Shown here one piece after another: positions 47,261-56,066 of a stretch of 57,521 bases of DNA (the stretch's first letter is position 1; each line of letters begins with the position of its first letter). The notes beneath the pieces were generated by a model. It saw only the letters and a program-made list of their open reading frames with translations. It was not told where the DNA came from and made no database searches. The stretch lies in the NCBI GenBank assembly GCA_963808455.1, contig CAWEHT010000155.1:1-57521 (forward strand). Direction: 5' to 3'. The position numbers were made by a program, and so were the translations under genes. Source of the DNA: CAWEHT01 sp963808455 (GTDB lineage: Bacteria > Chloroflexota > Anaerolineae > CG2-30-64-16).

Positions 47261-47309
47261 GTTTGCTCCTCCATTCTGCTCCAGGGGACTTTATCCTTCC
47301 ACTGGGCAC

Positions 47310-47339
47310 ATTATAGCGCAAGCACCAGATGCAGCGCAA
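47310..47339 (-). promoter_or_regulatory. Promoter of the BMP operon (TTGCGC-18-TATAAT)
   Basis: Minus-strand TTGCGC (47339-47334), 18-nt spacer, perfect TATAAT (47315-47310), about 50 nt upstream of the BMP start. Confidence 0.65.
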
Positions 47340-47388
47340 CCCCTCGCGCGACGAAGCGCCGTGATGGATCGGCGGAAAAGGATGAGGC

Positions 47389-47417
47389 TTGGCAAGCGGT
47401 ATCCCGCGTGTTAGAAT
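47389..47417 (+). promoter_or_regulatory. Promoter TTGGCA-17-TAGAAT for the MsmX/UgpC-like gene
   Basis: TTGGCA (47389-47394) and TAGAAT (47412-47417) are exactly 17 nt apart and point rightward, diverging from the BMP promoter 50 nt away. Confidence 0.6.
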
Positions 47418-47423
47418 GGCCCT

Positions 47424-47828
47424 ACCTTGTGGTTGCCGGGCGACGTGGGCAGGGCAGCCCGGCCGGCTTCGATGCCGAGGAACGGAGGTGGTCAATCCGG
47501 CCTGAGCCTGATGCATGGCCAATGCACGCGCAGCAAGCCCGTTTGTCCCGCGTCCGGGGGAGGACCTGGCTTGCTCCTCAGCCGCGCGCCTGACTTCCCT
47601 GTGATCTTCACGACCTATCGTTACCATCGTCTTCAAAGCAGCTGCAGCAGAGCGGTTATGGCAGGATGCCCGTGGCGTGCAGCCACTCCCGATCTTGGCC
47701 ATTGGACGTGCGGAGGCGCGGCCTAGCCGTCCAATCTGGGAGAACTGCCCGCCCGACCGAAAAGTTCTGTCTGCTGCGGCGCTGGGCGCCTTCGGGCACC
47801 CGCATGAGCAAGGAGCAAACTCACTGAG
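47424..47828 (+). other. Long (~400 nt) untranslated leader of unknown content
   Basis: Between the predicted transcription start (~47424) and the ATG at 47829 there is no conserved protein. The sequence is GC-rich with possible pairings such as GCCCT (47421-47425) with AGGGC (47452-47456). It does not match any riboswitch or structural RNA that I can recognise by eye. Confidence 0.35.
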
Positions 47829-48938
47829 ATGGCCGGTGTCACCTATGAGCACGTCTACAAGCGTTTTGGCGAAGTGGTCGCCGTCAACGACCTCGATATC
47901 AAGATCGTGGATAAGGAATTCCTGGTCTTCGTCGGCCCTTCGGGCTGCGGCAAGACCACCAGCCTGCGCCTCCTGGCGGGCCTGGAAGAGATCAGCGATG
48001 GGCGGATCCTGATCGGCGACCGCATGGTGAACGATGTGGCGCCCAAGGATCGCGACATCGCCATGGTGTTCCAGAGTTACGCCCTGTACCCGCACATGAG
48101 CGTTTACGATAACATGGCCTTTGGGCTCAAGCTGCGCGGGACCCCCAAGGCCGAGGTGGACAAGCGCGTCAAGGAAGCTGCCGACATCCTGGGCATCGGC
48201 CAGCTGCTCGACCGCAAGCCGAAACAGCTTTCCGGCGGCCAGCGGCAGCGCGTGGCGGTCGGCCGCGCCATCGTCCGCGATCCGGCCGTCTTCCTCTTCG
48301 ATGAGCCGCTCTCCAATCTCGACGCCAAGCTGCGCGTGCAGACGCGCGCCGAGATCAGCAAGCTGCACCAGCGTCTGGGCACTACCTTCATCTATGTCAC
48401 GCACGACCAGGTCGAAGCCATGACCATGGCCAGTCGCATCGCCGTGATGAAAGACGGCCTGCTCCAGCAGATCGACACGCCGCAGAACCTGTACGATCAC
48501 CCGAGCAACGTGTTCGTGGCCGGCTTCATCGGCAGCCCTTCGATGAACTTCTTCGACGCGACGCTGGTGGACCAGGACGGCAAGCTGTTCGTGGATGGCG
48601 GCACGTTCAAGCTCCAGGTGCCGGAGAACAAGAAGGCCACCTATTTGCCGAGCAAGGGCAAGAAGGTCGTCTTCGGCATGCGGCCTGACGATGTGCACGC
48701 CGCCAACTACACCCCGCCCGGCATCACGCCGGCGCCGCTGGCTGCGCAGGTAGACGTCACCGAGCTGATGGGCAACGAGATCTTCCTCTATTTGCTGACC
48801 GGCAAGAAGCAGTTCGTGGCCCGCGTCGATCCGCGCACGCGCGTGCACAACGGCGAGACGATCGACCTGATCGTGAACATGGATAACATGCACCTCTTCG
48901 ATCCGATGACGGAGAAGACGCTCGACGCGCCGATGTAA
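47829..48938 (+). CDS. MsmX/UgpC-type ABC sugar transporter ATPase
   Basis: The 369-residue CUT1-family ATPase has Walker A VGPSGCGKTTSLRLLAGLEE, Q-loop FQSYALYPHMSVYDN, signature QLSGGQRQRVAVGRAIVRD, Walker B VFLFDEPLSNLDAKLR and His-switch FIYVTHDQVEAMTMASRI. The C-terminal OB-type regulatory domain (FGMRPDDVHAAN, VTELMGNEIFLYLLTGKKQF) is complete. AAGGAG lies at 47811-47816, slightly far from the ATG. No permease or binding-protein gene is adjacent, so it is an orphan that may energise several sugar importers, as MsmX does in Bacillus. Confidence 0.93.
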   Translation: MAGVTYEHVYKRFGEVVAVNDLDIKIVDKEFLVFVGPSGCGKTTSLRLLAGLEEISDGRILIGDRMVNDVAPKDRDIAMVFQSYALYPHMSVYDNMAFGLKLRGTPKAEVDKRVKEAADILGIGQLLDRKPKQLSGGQRQRVAVGRAIVRDPAVFLFDEPLSNLDAKLRVQTRAEISKLHQRLGTTFIYVTHDQVEAMTMASRIAVMKDGLLQQIDTPQNLYDHPSNVFVAGFIGSPSMNFFDATLVDQDGKLFVDGGTFKLQVPENKKATYLPSKGKKVVFGMRPDDVHAANYTPPGITPAPLAAQVDVTELMGNEIFLYLLTGKKQFVARVDPRTRVHNGETIDLIVNMDNMHLFDPMTEKTLDAPM

Positions 48939-48995
48939 GGCGCGGCGGCGGGCGCCTGGCTCAGCGCCTTTGGGGTTTCGCATCCCTTTCTTTGC

Positions 48996-49500
48996 TGGGG
49001 GCTCGGCCCCCCGTGGGCATGCTTCTTTCAGTCCCTTTGTTGGGGGCCGGCCTGGCCCCCAACACCCCCGGCCGGCGGGGCTGACGCCCCCCGGACCCCC
49101 CGCATGGCTCACGCCGGGCCGCACGCGGCGCCACCTATGATGGCGCTCGCCTGAGCCACGCGGGGGTATCAGTGTGGCCTCGTGCCCAAATAACCCCGCC
49201 GCGGCGCCGCGAGCTACGCGGGGGAATGCGGCGGACGCCTGGCCGCGCGCGTGCCTTGGGGGGTTTTCAAGGGGCACAGCCCCTTGAGCGGGGGTCCTGG
49301 GGGCCAGCCGGCCCCCAAGGGAAGGATTGGCGAAAGGCACGGGGGCCAGCCGGCCCCCAGGAGAAGAAATGTAAGAGACTCAGGGGCCAGGCGACCCCCG
49401 CCAAAGAAGAACGGTTACAAGTTGCGCCTGGGGGCCAGGCGGCCCCCACGAAATGAAGCTCAGCGACAGTGTAGGGGCGCAGGGCCAGGCGCCCCCGCGA
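48996..49500. repeat. Field of GC-rich palindromes, including five units spaced 42-47 bp
   Basis: Hairpins include GGGGGC/GCCCCC near 48997-49012, GTTGGGGGCC/GGCCCCCAAC (49039-49063) and TCAAGGGGC-ACA-GCCCCTTGA (49267-49287). From 49299 a palindromic unit of the type GGGGGCCAGCCGGCCCCC recurs at 49299, 49341, 49383, 49430 and 49474. The 24-30 nt purine-rich spacers differ in sequence. No protein-like reading is conserved across them. The region fills the convergent gap between the ABC ATPase and the aldo/keto reductase. Confidence 0.7.
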
Positions 49501-49587
49501 AGGGGCCGGCGGCAGCGGCCGGGTGCGTGGCAGAATACCCCTGCCGCCCGCTCTCCGATGCGCGCCGGGGGCCCTGGTGCGCCTCCG

Positions 49588-50583
49588 TCAGGGGCCCTGC
49601 GTTTCCCTGGGCGCCGCCGTCTGACCCGTGTCGATGTTGGCCAGGTAGCCGGCGTTACCGCGCTCACCCGCAACCGCCCCGGCGGCGGTGAGCCGGCTCA
49701 GCCTCTGTGCCACATCCTCGTCGAGATCGACCTCCGCGGCGGCGGCGTTCGCCTCCAGGTTCGCGACATTCCGCGTGCCCGGGATCGGGACGATGTCCTG
49801 GCCCTGGTGCAACAGCCAGGCCAGCGCCAGCTGCGCCGGGCTGAGGCCGAGGGAGCCGGCCAGCTCCCGGACCTCCTCGACCAGCCGCGCGTTGCGCTCG
49901 AGGTTCTGGCCCTCGAAGCGCGGCACCGAGCGGCGCCAATCGTCTCCCGGCATGTCTTCAGAGCGCGTGATCCGGCCGGTGAGCAAGCCGCGGCCAAGCG
50001 GGCTATAGGCCACGAAGCCGATGCCAAGCTCGCGCAGCGCCGGCAGGATCTCGCTTTCCGGCTCGCGACTGAAGAGTGAATATTCGGTCTGGAGGGCCGT
50101 GATGGGGTGCACGGCGTGAGCGCGCCGGATGGTCGGCGGCGCGGCTTCAGACAGGCCCAGATGGCGTACCTTGCCTTCCTTCACCAGACGGGCCATCGCG
50201 CCCACGGTCTCTTCGATGGGCGTGCTGAAGTTGACCCGATGCAGGTAGTACAGGTCAACGTAGTTGACATTCAGCCGGCGCAGGCTGCCTTCGATCGCTT
50301 GCCTGACGCGTTCGGGGCGCCCGTTGCCGTCAGAGCCGAACTTGGTGGCCAGAACGACCCGGTCGCGCCTTCCTCGTATCGCCCTTCCCACCAGCTCCTC
50401 GCTGTGCCCGGCGCCGTAGCGGTCCGCCGTGTCGATAAGCGTAACGCCAAGGTCGAGTGCCCGCTGCACGGTGGCGATGGATTCCTGGTCGACCGCCGCG
50501 CCGTACACGCCGGCGAGGCTCATCGCCCCAAAACCGATCGCCGAAACGGTCAACCCGTCTTTGCCAAGCTGCCGATAGCGCAT
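49588..50583 (-). CDS. Aldo/keto reductase (AKR13-like)
   Basis: The 331-residue TIM barrel reads MRYRQLGKDGLTVSAIGFGA, VTLIDTADRYGAGHSEELVG (catalytic Asp and Tyr), RVVLATKFGSDGNGR (Lys), NVNYVDLYYLHRVNFSTPIE (His), LVKEGKVRHLGLSEAAPPTI, ALQTEYSLFSREPESEILPA and the NADPH-binding end IVPIPGTRNVANLEANAAAA. All four catalytic residues are present. NADPH-dependent reduction of aldehydes or ketones; substrate unknown. Intact, with its own promoter 110-140 nt upstream. Confidence 0.93.
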   Translation of the reverse strand: MRYRQLGKDGLTVSAIGFGAMSLAGVYGAAVDQESIATVQRALDLGVTLIDTADRYGAGHSEELVGRAIRGRRDRVVLATKFGSDGNGRPERVRQAIEGSLRRLNVNYVDLYYLHRVNFSTPIEETVGAMARLVKEGKVRHLGLSEAAPPTIRRAHAVHPITALQTEYSLFSREPESEILPALRELGIGFVAYSPLGRGLLTGRITRSEDMPGDDWRRSVPRFEGQNLERNARLVEEVRELAGSLGLSPAQLALAWLLHQGQDIVPIPGTRNVANLEANAAAAEVDLDEDVAQRLSRLTAAGAVAGERGNAGYLANIDTGQTAAPRETQGP

Positions 50584-50695
50584 GAAATATGCTCCATTCC
50601 TGTCAGCCTATGCCATCGTTGGCGCAAGGAGCCCCGGCAACACGCGGCCGGCGGCCCCCGGTTGGAACCTAATTTAAGAAAACGACTTCAGATAA

Positions 50696-50724
50696 ATTAT
50701 AGTCCCCGGCAGGCCGTCTGGCAA
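50696..50724 (-). promoter_or_regulatory. Promoter TTGCCA-17-TATAAT of the aldo/keto reductase
   Basis: Minus-strand TTGCCA (50724-50719) is followed at 17 nt by perfect TATAAT (50701-50696), inside a short AT-rich island. The rest of 50725-50947 shows no gene. Confidence 0.7.
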
Positions 50725-50947
50725 GGGTTTCCCCTAAAGTTTCGCTGTGATGTGCTGCTGCGGTGCCGGTTGGTTACCTGCGGCGTCGAGGGCGATCCGG
50801 CGACCCGCGAAAGTTGGCAAAACGCCCAACTTGTGGCGCAATGGTGGTCTGTCAGGTAGCCGGCAGGGGGCTGCCTGGGCAGAACCGCCGCGTAACGAAA
50901 AACGCAGGACACGACGGGGCGGCACACGATGGTTGCGAGGGGGCGAA

Positions 50948-51325
50948 TTGCTTCGACCGATCACCTTAATCAAGTCTGCTCACACGCTCATTTTCATAAC
51001 GCTCAGCGTCGCCAACCTTGTCGTCTTCTATTCTGCGCTTGGTGGGCTCGTTACCCCGACCACATGGGTTGCCATGGCTCTGGTCATTGGCGAAGGAATC
51101 ATTCTCGTGCTCAACGGTTGGCGCTGTCCACTCACGACGTATGCCGAAAAGCTCGGCGCTGCCAGCGGACAGGTAACGGATATCTTCCTGCCGAAGTGGT
51201 TCGCAGACCGCATCTTCCCGATCTGCGGTGGCCTACTGGCGTTCTCTGTGCTCCTCTTCGCCATAAGATATCTCGCGAGCTGCCTGGGGCTACTCGCTCC
51301 CCTGCAGTTCACTTCCAGATTCTAA
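50948..51325 (+). CDS. Small membrane protein, function unknown
   Basis: The most likely start is TTG 50948, with GAGGGGGCG directly upstream; the open frame extends further back but that part is Arg/Gly-rich and unlike a protein. The 125 residues show three helices: HTLIFITLSVANLVVFYSAL, TTWVAMALVIGEGIILVLNG and GGLLAFSVLLFAIRYLASCL. Between them is WRCPLTTYAEKLGAASGQV and TDIFLPKWFADRIFP, conserved-looking polar loops. It resembles small four-helix DUF proteins of unknown role. The next feature downstream is a dispersed repeat. Confidence 0.65.
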   Translation: MLRPITLIKSAHTLIFITLSVANLVVFYSALGGLVTPTTWVAMALVIGEGIILVLNGWRCPLTTYAEKLGAASGQVTDIFLPKWFADRIFPICGGLLAFSVLLFAIRYLASCLGLLAPLQFTSRF

Positions 51326-51346
51326 TCGACGTGCGCAGCTGTCTCC

Positions 51347-51499
51347 CTAGTGCGGAAACAGGGAGCCCTTTCGGTAACGCAGAGACGGATTCTTCGCTGG
51401 CGGCTCGCCGCGACGTGGGTTGGCTCGCTTACCCGAGCTTTGCACTGCGGTCAGAATGACAGACGCCGTTACTGAAGATGTTCCCTGCACATGCGCTAG
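51347..51499. repeat. MITE-like dispersed repeat, copy C (153 bp), with CTAG at both ends
   Basis: The left end CTAGTGCGGAAACAGGGAGC (51347-51366) is inverted at the right end as CTAGCGCATGTGCAGGGAAC (complement of 51499-51480). Internal motifs ACGGATTCTTCGCTGG and TCAGAATGACAGACGCCGTT match copies A and B. Terminal CTAG on both sides could be a 4-bp target duplication of YTAR type or part of the repeat. Confidence 0.8.
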
Positions 51500-52128
51500 C
51501 CAATGAGCGCAGCTGACCCGGAGCGCTCCTCCGAAGAGAGCGCATGCCCAATCCAACCGAGGCCGGCAGCGAAGACGACAAACGGGAGGGCGGCCAGCAG
51601 GTTGCTGATGCTGCCGCTCAAGGCAGATCCTAGCACCGTGAGGGCCCCGCCGGCGAGCAGGAGCACGCCTGCGGCCCGCGCAAAAGCTCCGGAGCGCATC
51701 ACGGCGAGGCCGAGCAGGAGGCCGCCCACGCCGAACAGGACGCTGGCCGCAAAGAAGAAGATGAAGAATGAAAGCGGTGGATTGGCGATGAGGCCGGGCG
51801 ACGCCTGGGCAAGCCAGGGGAAGATCAAGAGCTCGATGGCTGCGACACCCGTGAGCAAGAGGCCGCCCAGAAAGGCCAGCGCGAAGCCGGCGAGCCCCAG
51901 CCGGCCGGCGCTCGGCGACAGGCGTGCGGCGATGCCGGGGAGCCCCAGCAGGAGAAGCGCCTCGCCGATGAAGCTCAGCAGCGTGAGGGCCAGCCACACG
52001 GTGGACCTGTACTGCTGCGGATCATTGCCAGAGTAGAGCGCGGAGCTCGCCACGTTGCCGATGATGCCGAGCGCGGCCCCAAGCAAGAGGGCCAACCCGC
52101 TGGCGCGATAAAGGGTCGTCGAACGCAT
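51496..52128 (-). CDS. Multi-pass membrane protein, function unknown
   Basis: The start is ATG 52128 (MRSTTLYRASGLALLLGAAL) with AGGAGGAATAT upstream. 210 residues, six hydrophobic helices (STVWLALTLLSFIGEALLLL, GRLGLAGFALAFLGGLLLTG, PPLSFFIFFFAASVLFGVGG, ARAAGVLLLAGGALTVLGSA, LLAALPFVVFAAGLGWIGHA). The stop codon TAG (51498-51496) lies inside the terminal CTAG of repeat copy C, so the insertion may define the present C-terminus. No named family is recognised; similar proteins are annotated as hypothetical. Confidence 0.7.
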   Translation of the reverse strand: MRSTTLYRASGLALLLGAALGIIGNVASSALYSGNDPQQYRSTVWLALTLLSFIGEALLLLGLPGIAARLSPSAGRLGLAGFALAFLGGLLLTGVAAIELLIFPWLAQASPGLIANPPLSFFIFFFAASVLFGVGGLLLGLAVMRSGAFARAAGVLLLAGGALTVLGSALSGSISNLLAALPFVVFAAGLGWIGHALSSEERSGSAALIG

Positions 52129-52312
52129 GATATTCCTCCTTCTGGCAAGGTTCATTCCGCACGATTCCGACGTTACACATGGACGCACATTTGGCCCTGG
52201 GGATATGCCTTTGGCGGTGATGGTAGTCGCGTTGGTATTGGCGGGAGGGCAAATGCCCATGTGGCAACAGGGGTTTCTTATTCGAGCGCGTGCGGCGAAC
52301 GGCGTGGAGAAG

Positions 52313-53254
52313 TCAGGAGGAATGCGGCCGTACCGTGCCGCGCAGCGCCTGGAGGGTGACCAGCACCGTCCCCGCCAGGATAAGGCAGGCGGCGGCTGCC
52401 TGCGCCGGGCTCAGCCCCTGGCCATAAATCGCCGCGCCGACGCCCCACGAAACCACCGGAGCGAACGTCTCCACCAGCGAGGCATTGGCCACACTGGTAT
52501 GGGCCAGCCCGCGGTAGTAGAGCTGATAGCTGGCGACGGAGAGGGCGACCAGAACCAGCAGGGCGCCTAACGTGGCAGCCGAGGCCTGGCGCAAGTGGCT
52601 GCCCTCGAATAGCACCAGCGGGCAAAGCAGGAAGCCGGACAGCAGGTGCCGTCCGGCAGCCACGAGCCGGCCGTCAACCACCGGGCCGGCGGGCGCCTCG
52701 TGATCCATCAAGCTCTTGCTGATGACCGAGGCGGTGCCCCATCCCACGGAAGCCACCAGCATCAGCAAAATGCCCGCCGGCACGAGGCTCCCGTTGCCCG
52801 GTGTGACGCCGGCCATCATGTAGAGGCCTGCCACGGCGCAGGCCAGGCCCGCCACGTGGTAACCGGTCGGCCGCTCGTGCAGGAAGAGGGAGGCCAGGGC
52901 AATGGCCCAGACGGGATAGACATTGCCCACAAAATTGAGGACGGCTATGCTCACTGCCGAGCGCAAGGCATACACAAAGAGCAGATTGGGCAGCGCAAAC
53001 CCCAGGAGCGCCAGTGCCAGGAAGCCCACCGGCTGGCCGCGCAGCGCGGCCCAAAAGCGCCTTGGGCCGGCGAGCGCGGTCAGGATGGCGCCGGCGAGCA
53101 GCATGCGCAAAGTCACCAGCTCACCGGGCAGCAGTTGCTGCGCGGCAGCGGCGACGGCGAAGGGTATCACGCCCCAGAGAAACACGGCAGCCACGATGTT
53201 GCCGAACGCGGAAGCGGCGACCCGCCGCGGCTGCGATCCCAGGTCCACGGCCAT
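52313..53254 (-). CDS. EamA-family (DMT) transporter
   Basis: The start is ATG 53254 (MAVDLGSQPRRVAASAFGNI) or ATG 53266. About 313 residues, ten helices in two EamA repeats: AAVFLWGVIPFAVAAAAQQL, ELVTLRMLLAGAILTALAGP, FALPNLLFVYALRSAVSIAV, LNFVGNVYPVWAIALASLFL, YHVAGLACAVAGLYMMAGV; then ASVGWGTASVISKSLM, LLVLVALSVASYQLYYRGLA, TSVANASLVETFAPVVSWGV and AACLILAGTVLVTLQ. Exporter of metabolites or amino acids; substrate unknown. Confidence 0.88.
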   Translation of the reverse strand: MAVDLGSQPRRVAASAFGNIVAAVFLWGVIPFAVAAAAQQLLPGELVTLRMLLAGAILTALAGPRRFWAALRGQPVGFLALALLGFALPNLLFVYALRSAVSIAVLNFVGNVYPVWAIALASLFLHERPTGYHVAGLACAVAGLYMMAGVTPGNGSLVPAGILLMLVASVGWGTASVISKSLMDHEAPAGPVVDGRLVAAGRHLLSGFLLCPLVLFEGSHLRQASAATLGALLVLVALSVASYQLYYRGLAHTSVANASLVETFAPVVSWGVGAAIYGQGLSPAQAAAACLILAGTVLVTLQALRGTVRPHSS

Positions 53255-53428
53255 ACCCCCAAGCATAGGTCCGGCGCGGGCCGAGGACAATGACGGATGT
53301 CAGGGGCGTGTCCCGGGTTCGGGGCAGGGCGCGCGCCGCGGCGAGCCTATCCGCGCATCCGGGGGTATCCGTGGCCGGCCCGGCCCCGGAACCGGCGCGC
53401 ACCCCGCGGCGAATGCCGGTTTCGCCGT

Positions 53429-56055
53429 GAGCGTAACAGGCTGGGGAAAAGGGGAAATTTAAGCCAACCCGCCAGATAGGGTACATAATATACCTTGGCA
53501 AAACCATCAACCGAGCGAGGTTGGCTGCGTGCAAGGTACCATAGGACTGGGGAAAGCTCAACTGCTGGCGGGAGCCGTGGGGCATGGGCTGGTGATCGTC
53601 AGCATTCTGGCCTTGGCCTGCCTGGGGCAGGTGGTCCCAGAGCAGGCCGGGTGGGTGCTGGGCGGTCCAGGTACTGCCATGGTGCAGCGGCGCAGGAGCT
53701 GTGCCAGGGTTAGCTGGGAGCCAGCGAGTGGCGGGCAGGCGGAGCTTTGGCTGCAACTGGCGCAGACCTGGCAGGTTGCGCTGCTGCGCAGCCTGCTGTT
53801 ATGGGGTTTATGGCACGGCAGCGGGCCGCTGGGGCCCGCCTGGCTGGCGCTATGGCCGTGGGCGCTGTGGTTGTGGCGCAGTTTGGGTCTGGCTTGGCCG
53901 GGGCTAGGCCGCCGCCCGAGCTGGTACCACGTGGAGCATTGGCTGGCGCAGGGGCAGCGCTGGCTGACTTTGGGTTATGGCGGGCTGGTCCTGGCGCTCT
54001 GGTTACGGGCAGGCTGGGGGGTGGCTAGCCCAGCCGGTCAGGGCGCAGGCAGCGGGCGGGCCCGGCTGCTGGGGAGCAGGCTGCCTGGTCTGCGGCGGCG
54101 CCGAGCCGCGGGTCACGGTCGAGCGGCAGGCGGATGGCAGCTATCAGGCCACGTTGTGCGGGCACTTCACGCTGCAAGTAGCCGGGGACAGCCTGTTTCG
54201 CAGGCGGCTGCTGTTGCTGTTCCTGGGCTTGCTGGAGCGGCCCGGACCGCCGCGTAAAGGGCGGCGCACCCGCGATGGGCGCACACCGTTTGTCACGGAG
54301 AGGCAACTGGCCGTCTGGTTTGGTATGCCGCAGCCGGTGGTCAGTCGCTGGTATCGTTACTGGCTGCACGCCGATTGGGCCAACTTGCTGAGCCTGCACA
54401 GCGCCGAAGTGCTGACCAGGGAGTGGGTCGCGCGCATTGTGGCGGTCTGTGCCACGTTTCCCTGGTGGGGACCCGCACAGGTGCAGGCCCACCTGCGCAG
54501 CCAAGGTCTGCCGGTGAGTCAAGCGCAAGTGGCCCAGGCGTGGGCCCAGAGCGGTTGGTCCCAGCTGCGCCAGACCTTGTTTGAGCGCTATGATCTGAGC
54601 GGCGCGGCCCTACAACTGCGGGATGGTTGGTTGGTGGGCCAACTGCTGGCCCAGGTGCAGGGACTGTTGGAACGCCTGGAGGGTGGGCTGGCTGTGACGC
54701 CGGAACAGCGCCTGACCGTGGCCGACTTACAGCAGCTGGCGGCGGTGGCCCCAGGGCTGGCCGCACCGCCCGTGCCCGCCCAGCCCTGGCTGCGGCGGGT
54801 CGAACAGGTCCTCCTGGGACCGTGGCCGGCGGCGGGCGCCCCTTGTGCCGACCCAGTCCACTGTCCGAACTGCGGCTCGCCGCAGGTCCAGCCTAAAGGG
54901 CACCGGCCGCGCCTCAAGAAGTTCTACGATGACCAGCACCAGGTCCAGCAAGTGGCAGTCTATCGCTATGTCTGCGCCAATCCGCAGTGCCCGACGCAGA
55001 GCTTCACGGCGCTGCCCGCCGGACTGCTGCCCTATTCGCCCTACCGCACGGAGGTCCACCTGCTGGCCCTGCAGATGTATGCCTGGGGCTACAGCACCTA
55101 TCGCCGCACCGGCACGGCCTTGGGCGTGGCCAGCCTGACCGCCTGGCGCTGGGTCAGCGCCTGGGGCTACGACCTGCTGCCGGTGGCGGCCCTGTTTGGC
55201 GTCCTGAAGTCCAGCGGCGTGGTCGGCGTCGATGAAAAGTACGTGCTGGTGCCCAAAAATGACAAACCGGCCGGTGCCATGCGCCGCTGGATGTATGTTT
55301 ATCTGGCGGTGGACGCCTGGACCTACGACCTGCTGCACATCGCCCTCTACCCCGACAACAGCGACGCCAGCGCCCAGGCCTTCCTGCTGGCCTTGCGGGC
55401 CAAGGGCTACCACCCCCAGGTGCTCGTCACCGACCTGCGCCAGGACTATGGCCCGCTGATCGCTCAGGTCTTCCCGCAGGCCGTGCATCACGAATGCATC
55501 TTCCACGCCTTACAAAATGCGCAGAAGCATATCAAGGACGCCTATGGTCATGGACTACCAGACGGCCCATCCCGAAGCCGTGCACCTCAAGGGCCTCATC
55601 TACGCCATCTTCGAAGTCCAGACCCCGGCCCAGGCCCAAGAGCGCTACGCCGCCGTGCTGGCACTCCAAGCAGCCTATGTCCAGGCGCAGCCGGCCGCGC
55701 AGACCATCTTTGACTTCCTGGAGCGGCACTGGCCCAAGCTGGTGAATGCCATCGGCAGCGATCTGATTCCCACCACGAACAACACCGTGGAACGGACCAT
55801 CGGCCGTTTTGACCAACACTACCAAAATTTCTGCGGTTTCGAGTCCCTGGCGGATGCGCAACGCTACCTGGCCGTCTTCGAGAAGGTCTATCGTTTCACG
55901 CCCTTCTCGCAGGATGCTCAGCCCGGCGTCCGCGGCAAGGCGCCCCTGCAACTGGCGGGCTACGACATCAGCCACTTGCCGATGGCGACCCTCTGCTCCG
56001 GCCGCAGCATCATCTGGCCCACGGAGAGCCCTCGTGTCCCCAGCCCGTGACGCTC
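53429..56055 (+). mobile_element. 2.6-kb transposon, copy 1, with 19-bp terminal inverted repeats
   Basis: The left end GAGCGTAACAGGCTGGGGA (53429-53447) is matched by the complement of 56037-56055, GAGCGTCACGGGCTGGGGA, at 17 of 19 positions. One large transposase gene fills the element and its stop codon lies inside the right terminal repeat. Copy 2 begins only 11 bp later, in the same orientation. The family cannot be assigned by eye. Confidence 0.82.
53529..56050 (+). CDS. Large DDE transposase with hydrophobic N-terminal domain (copy 1, two frameshifts)
   Basis: The start is GTG 53529. The N-terminal ~170 residues contain hydrophobic helices (LLAGAVGHGLVIVSILALAC, LLRSLLLWGLWHG, AWLALWPWALWLWRSLG, GYGGLVLALWLRAGWG). 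Next come a Cys pair CLVCG followed by LCGHF, then two helix-turn-helix-like segments (TERQLAVWFGMPQPVVSRWY, GPAQVQAHLRSQGLPVSQAQ). A zinc ribbon follows (HCPNCGSPQVQPKG, YVCANPQCPTQSFTALP), then the catalytic core: GVDEKYVLVPKN (Asp, 55231), VLVTDLRQDYGPL (Asp, 55432), NTVERTIGRFDQHYQN (Glu, 55790). Indels near 54040 and 55545 break the frame. Full length would be ~840 residues, stop 56048-56050. Confidence 0.78.
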
Positions 56056-56066
56056 TCGTCTTTAGT

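Noticed and set aside
47424..47828. RNase P RNA, SRP RNA or a known riboswitch in the leader
   Set aside because: None of the conserved cores (P4 helix, GGAA tetraloop domain, or riboswitch signature boxes) could be found by eye.
47253..49340. A 695-codon open frame on the minus strand opposite the ABC ATPase and leader
   Set aside because: It is the antisense shadow of a well-conserved ABC ATPase in high-GC DNA; its translation is His/Asp/Val-rich with no domain.
49299..49500. CRISPR array
   Set aside because: Repeats are simple GC palindromes that vary between units, only five units exist, spacers vary from 24 to 30 nt and no cas gene is present.
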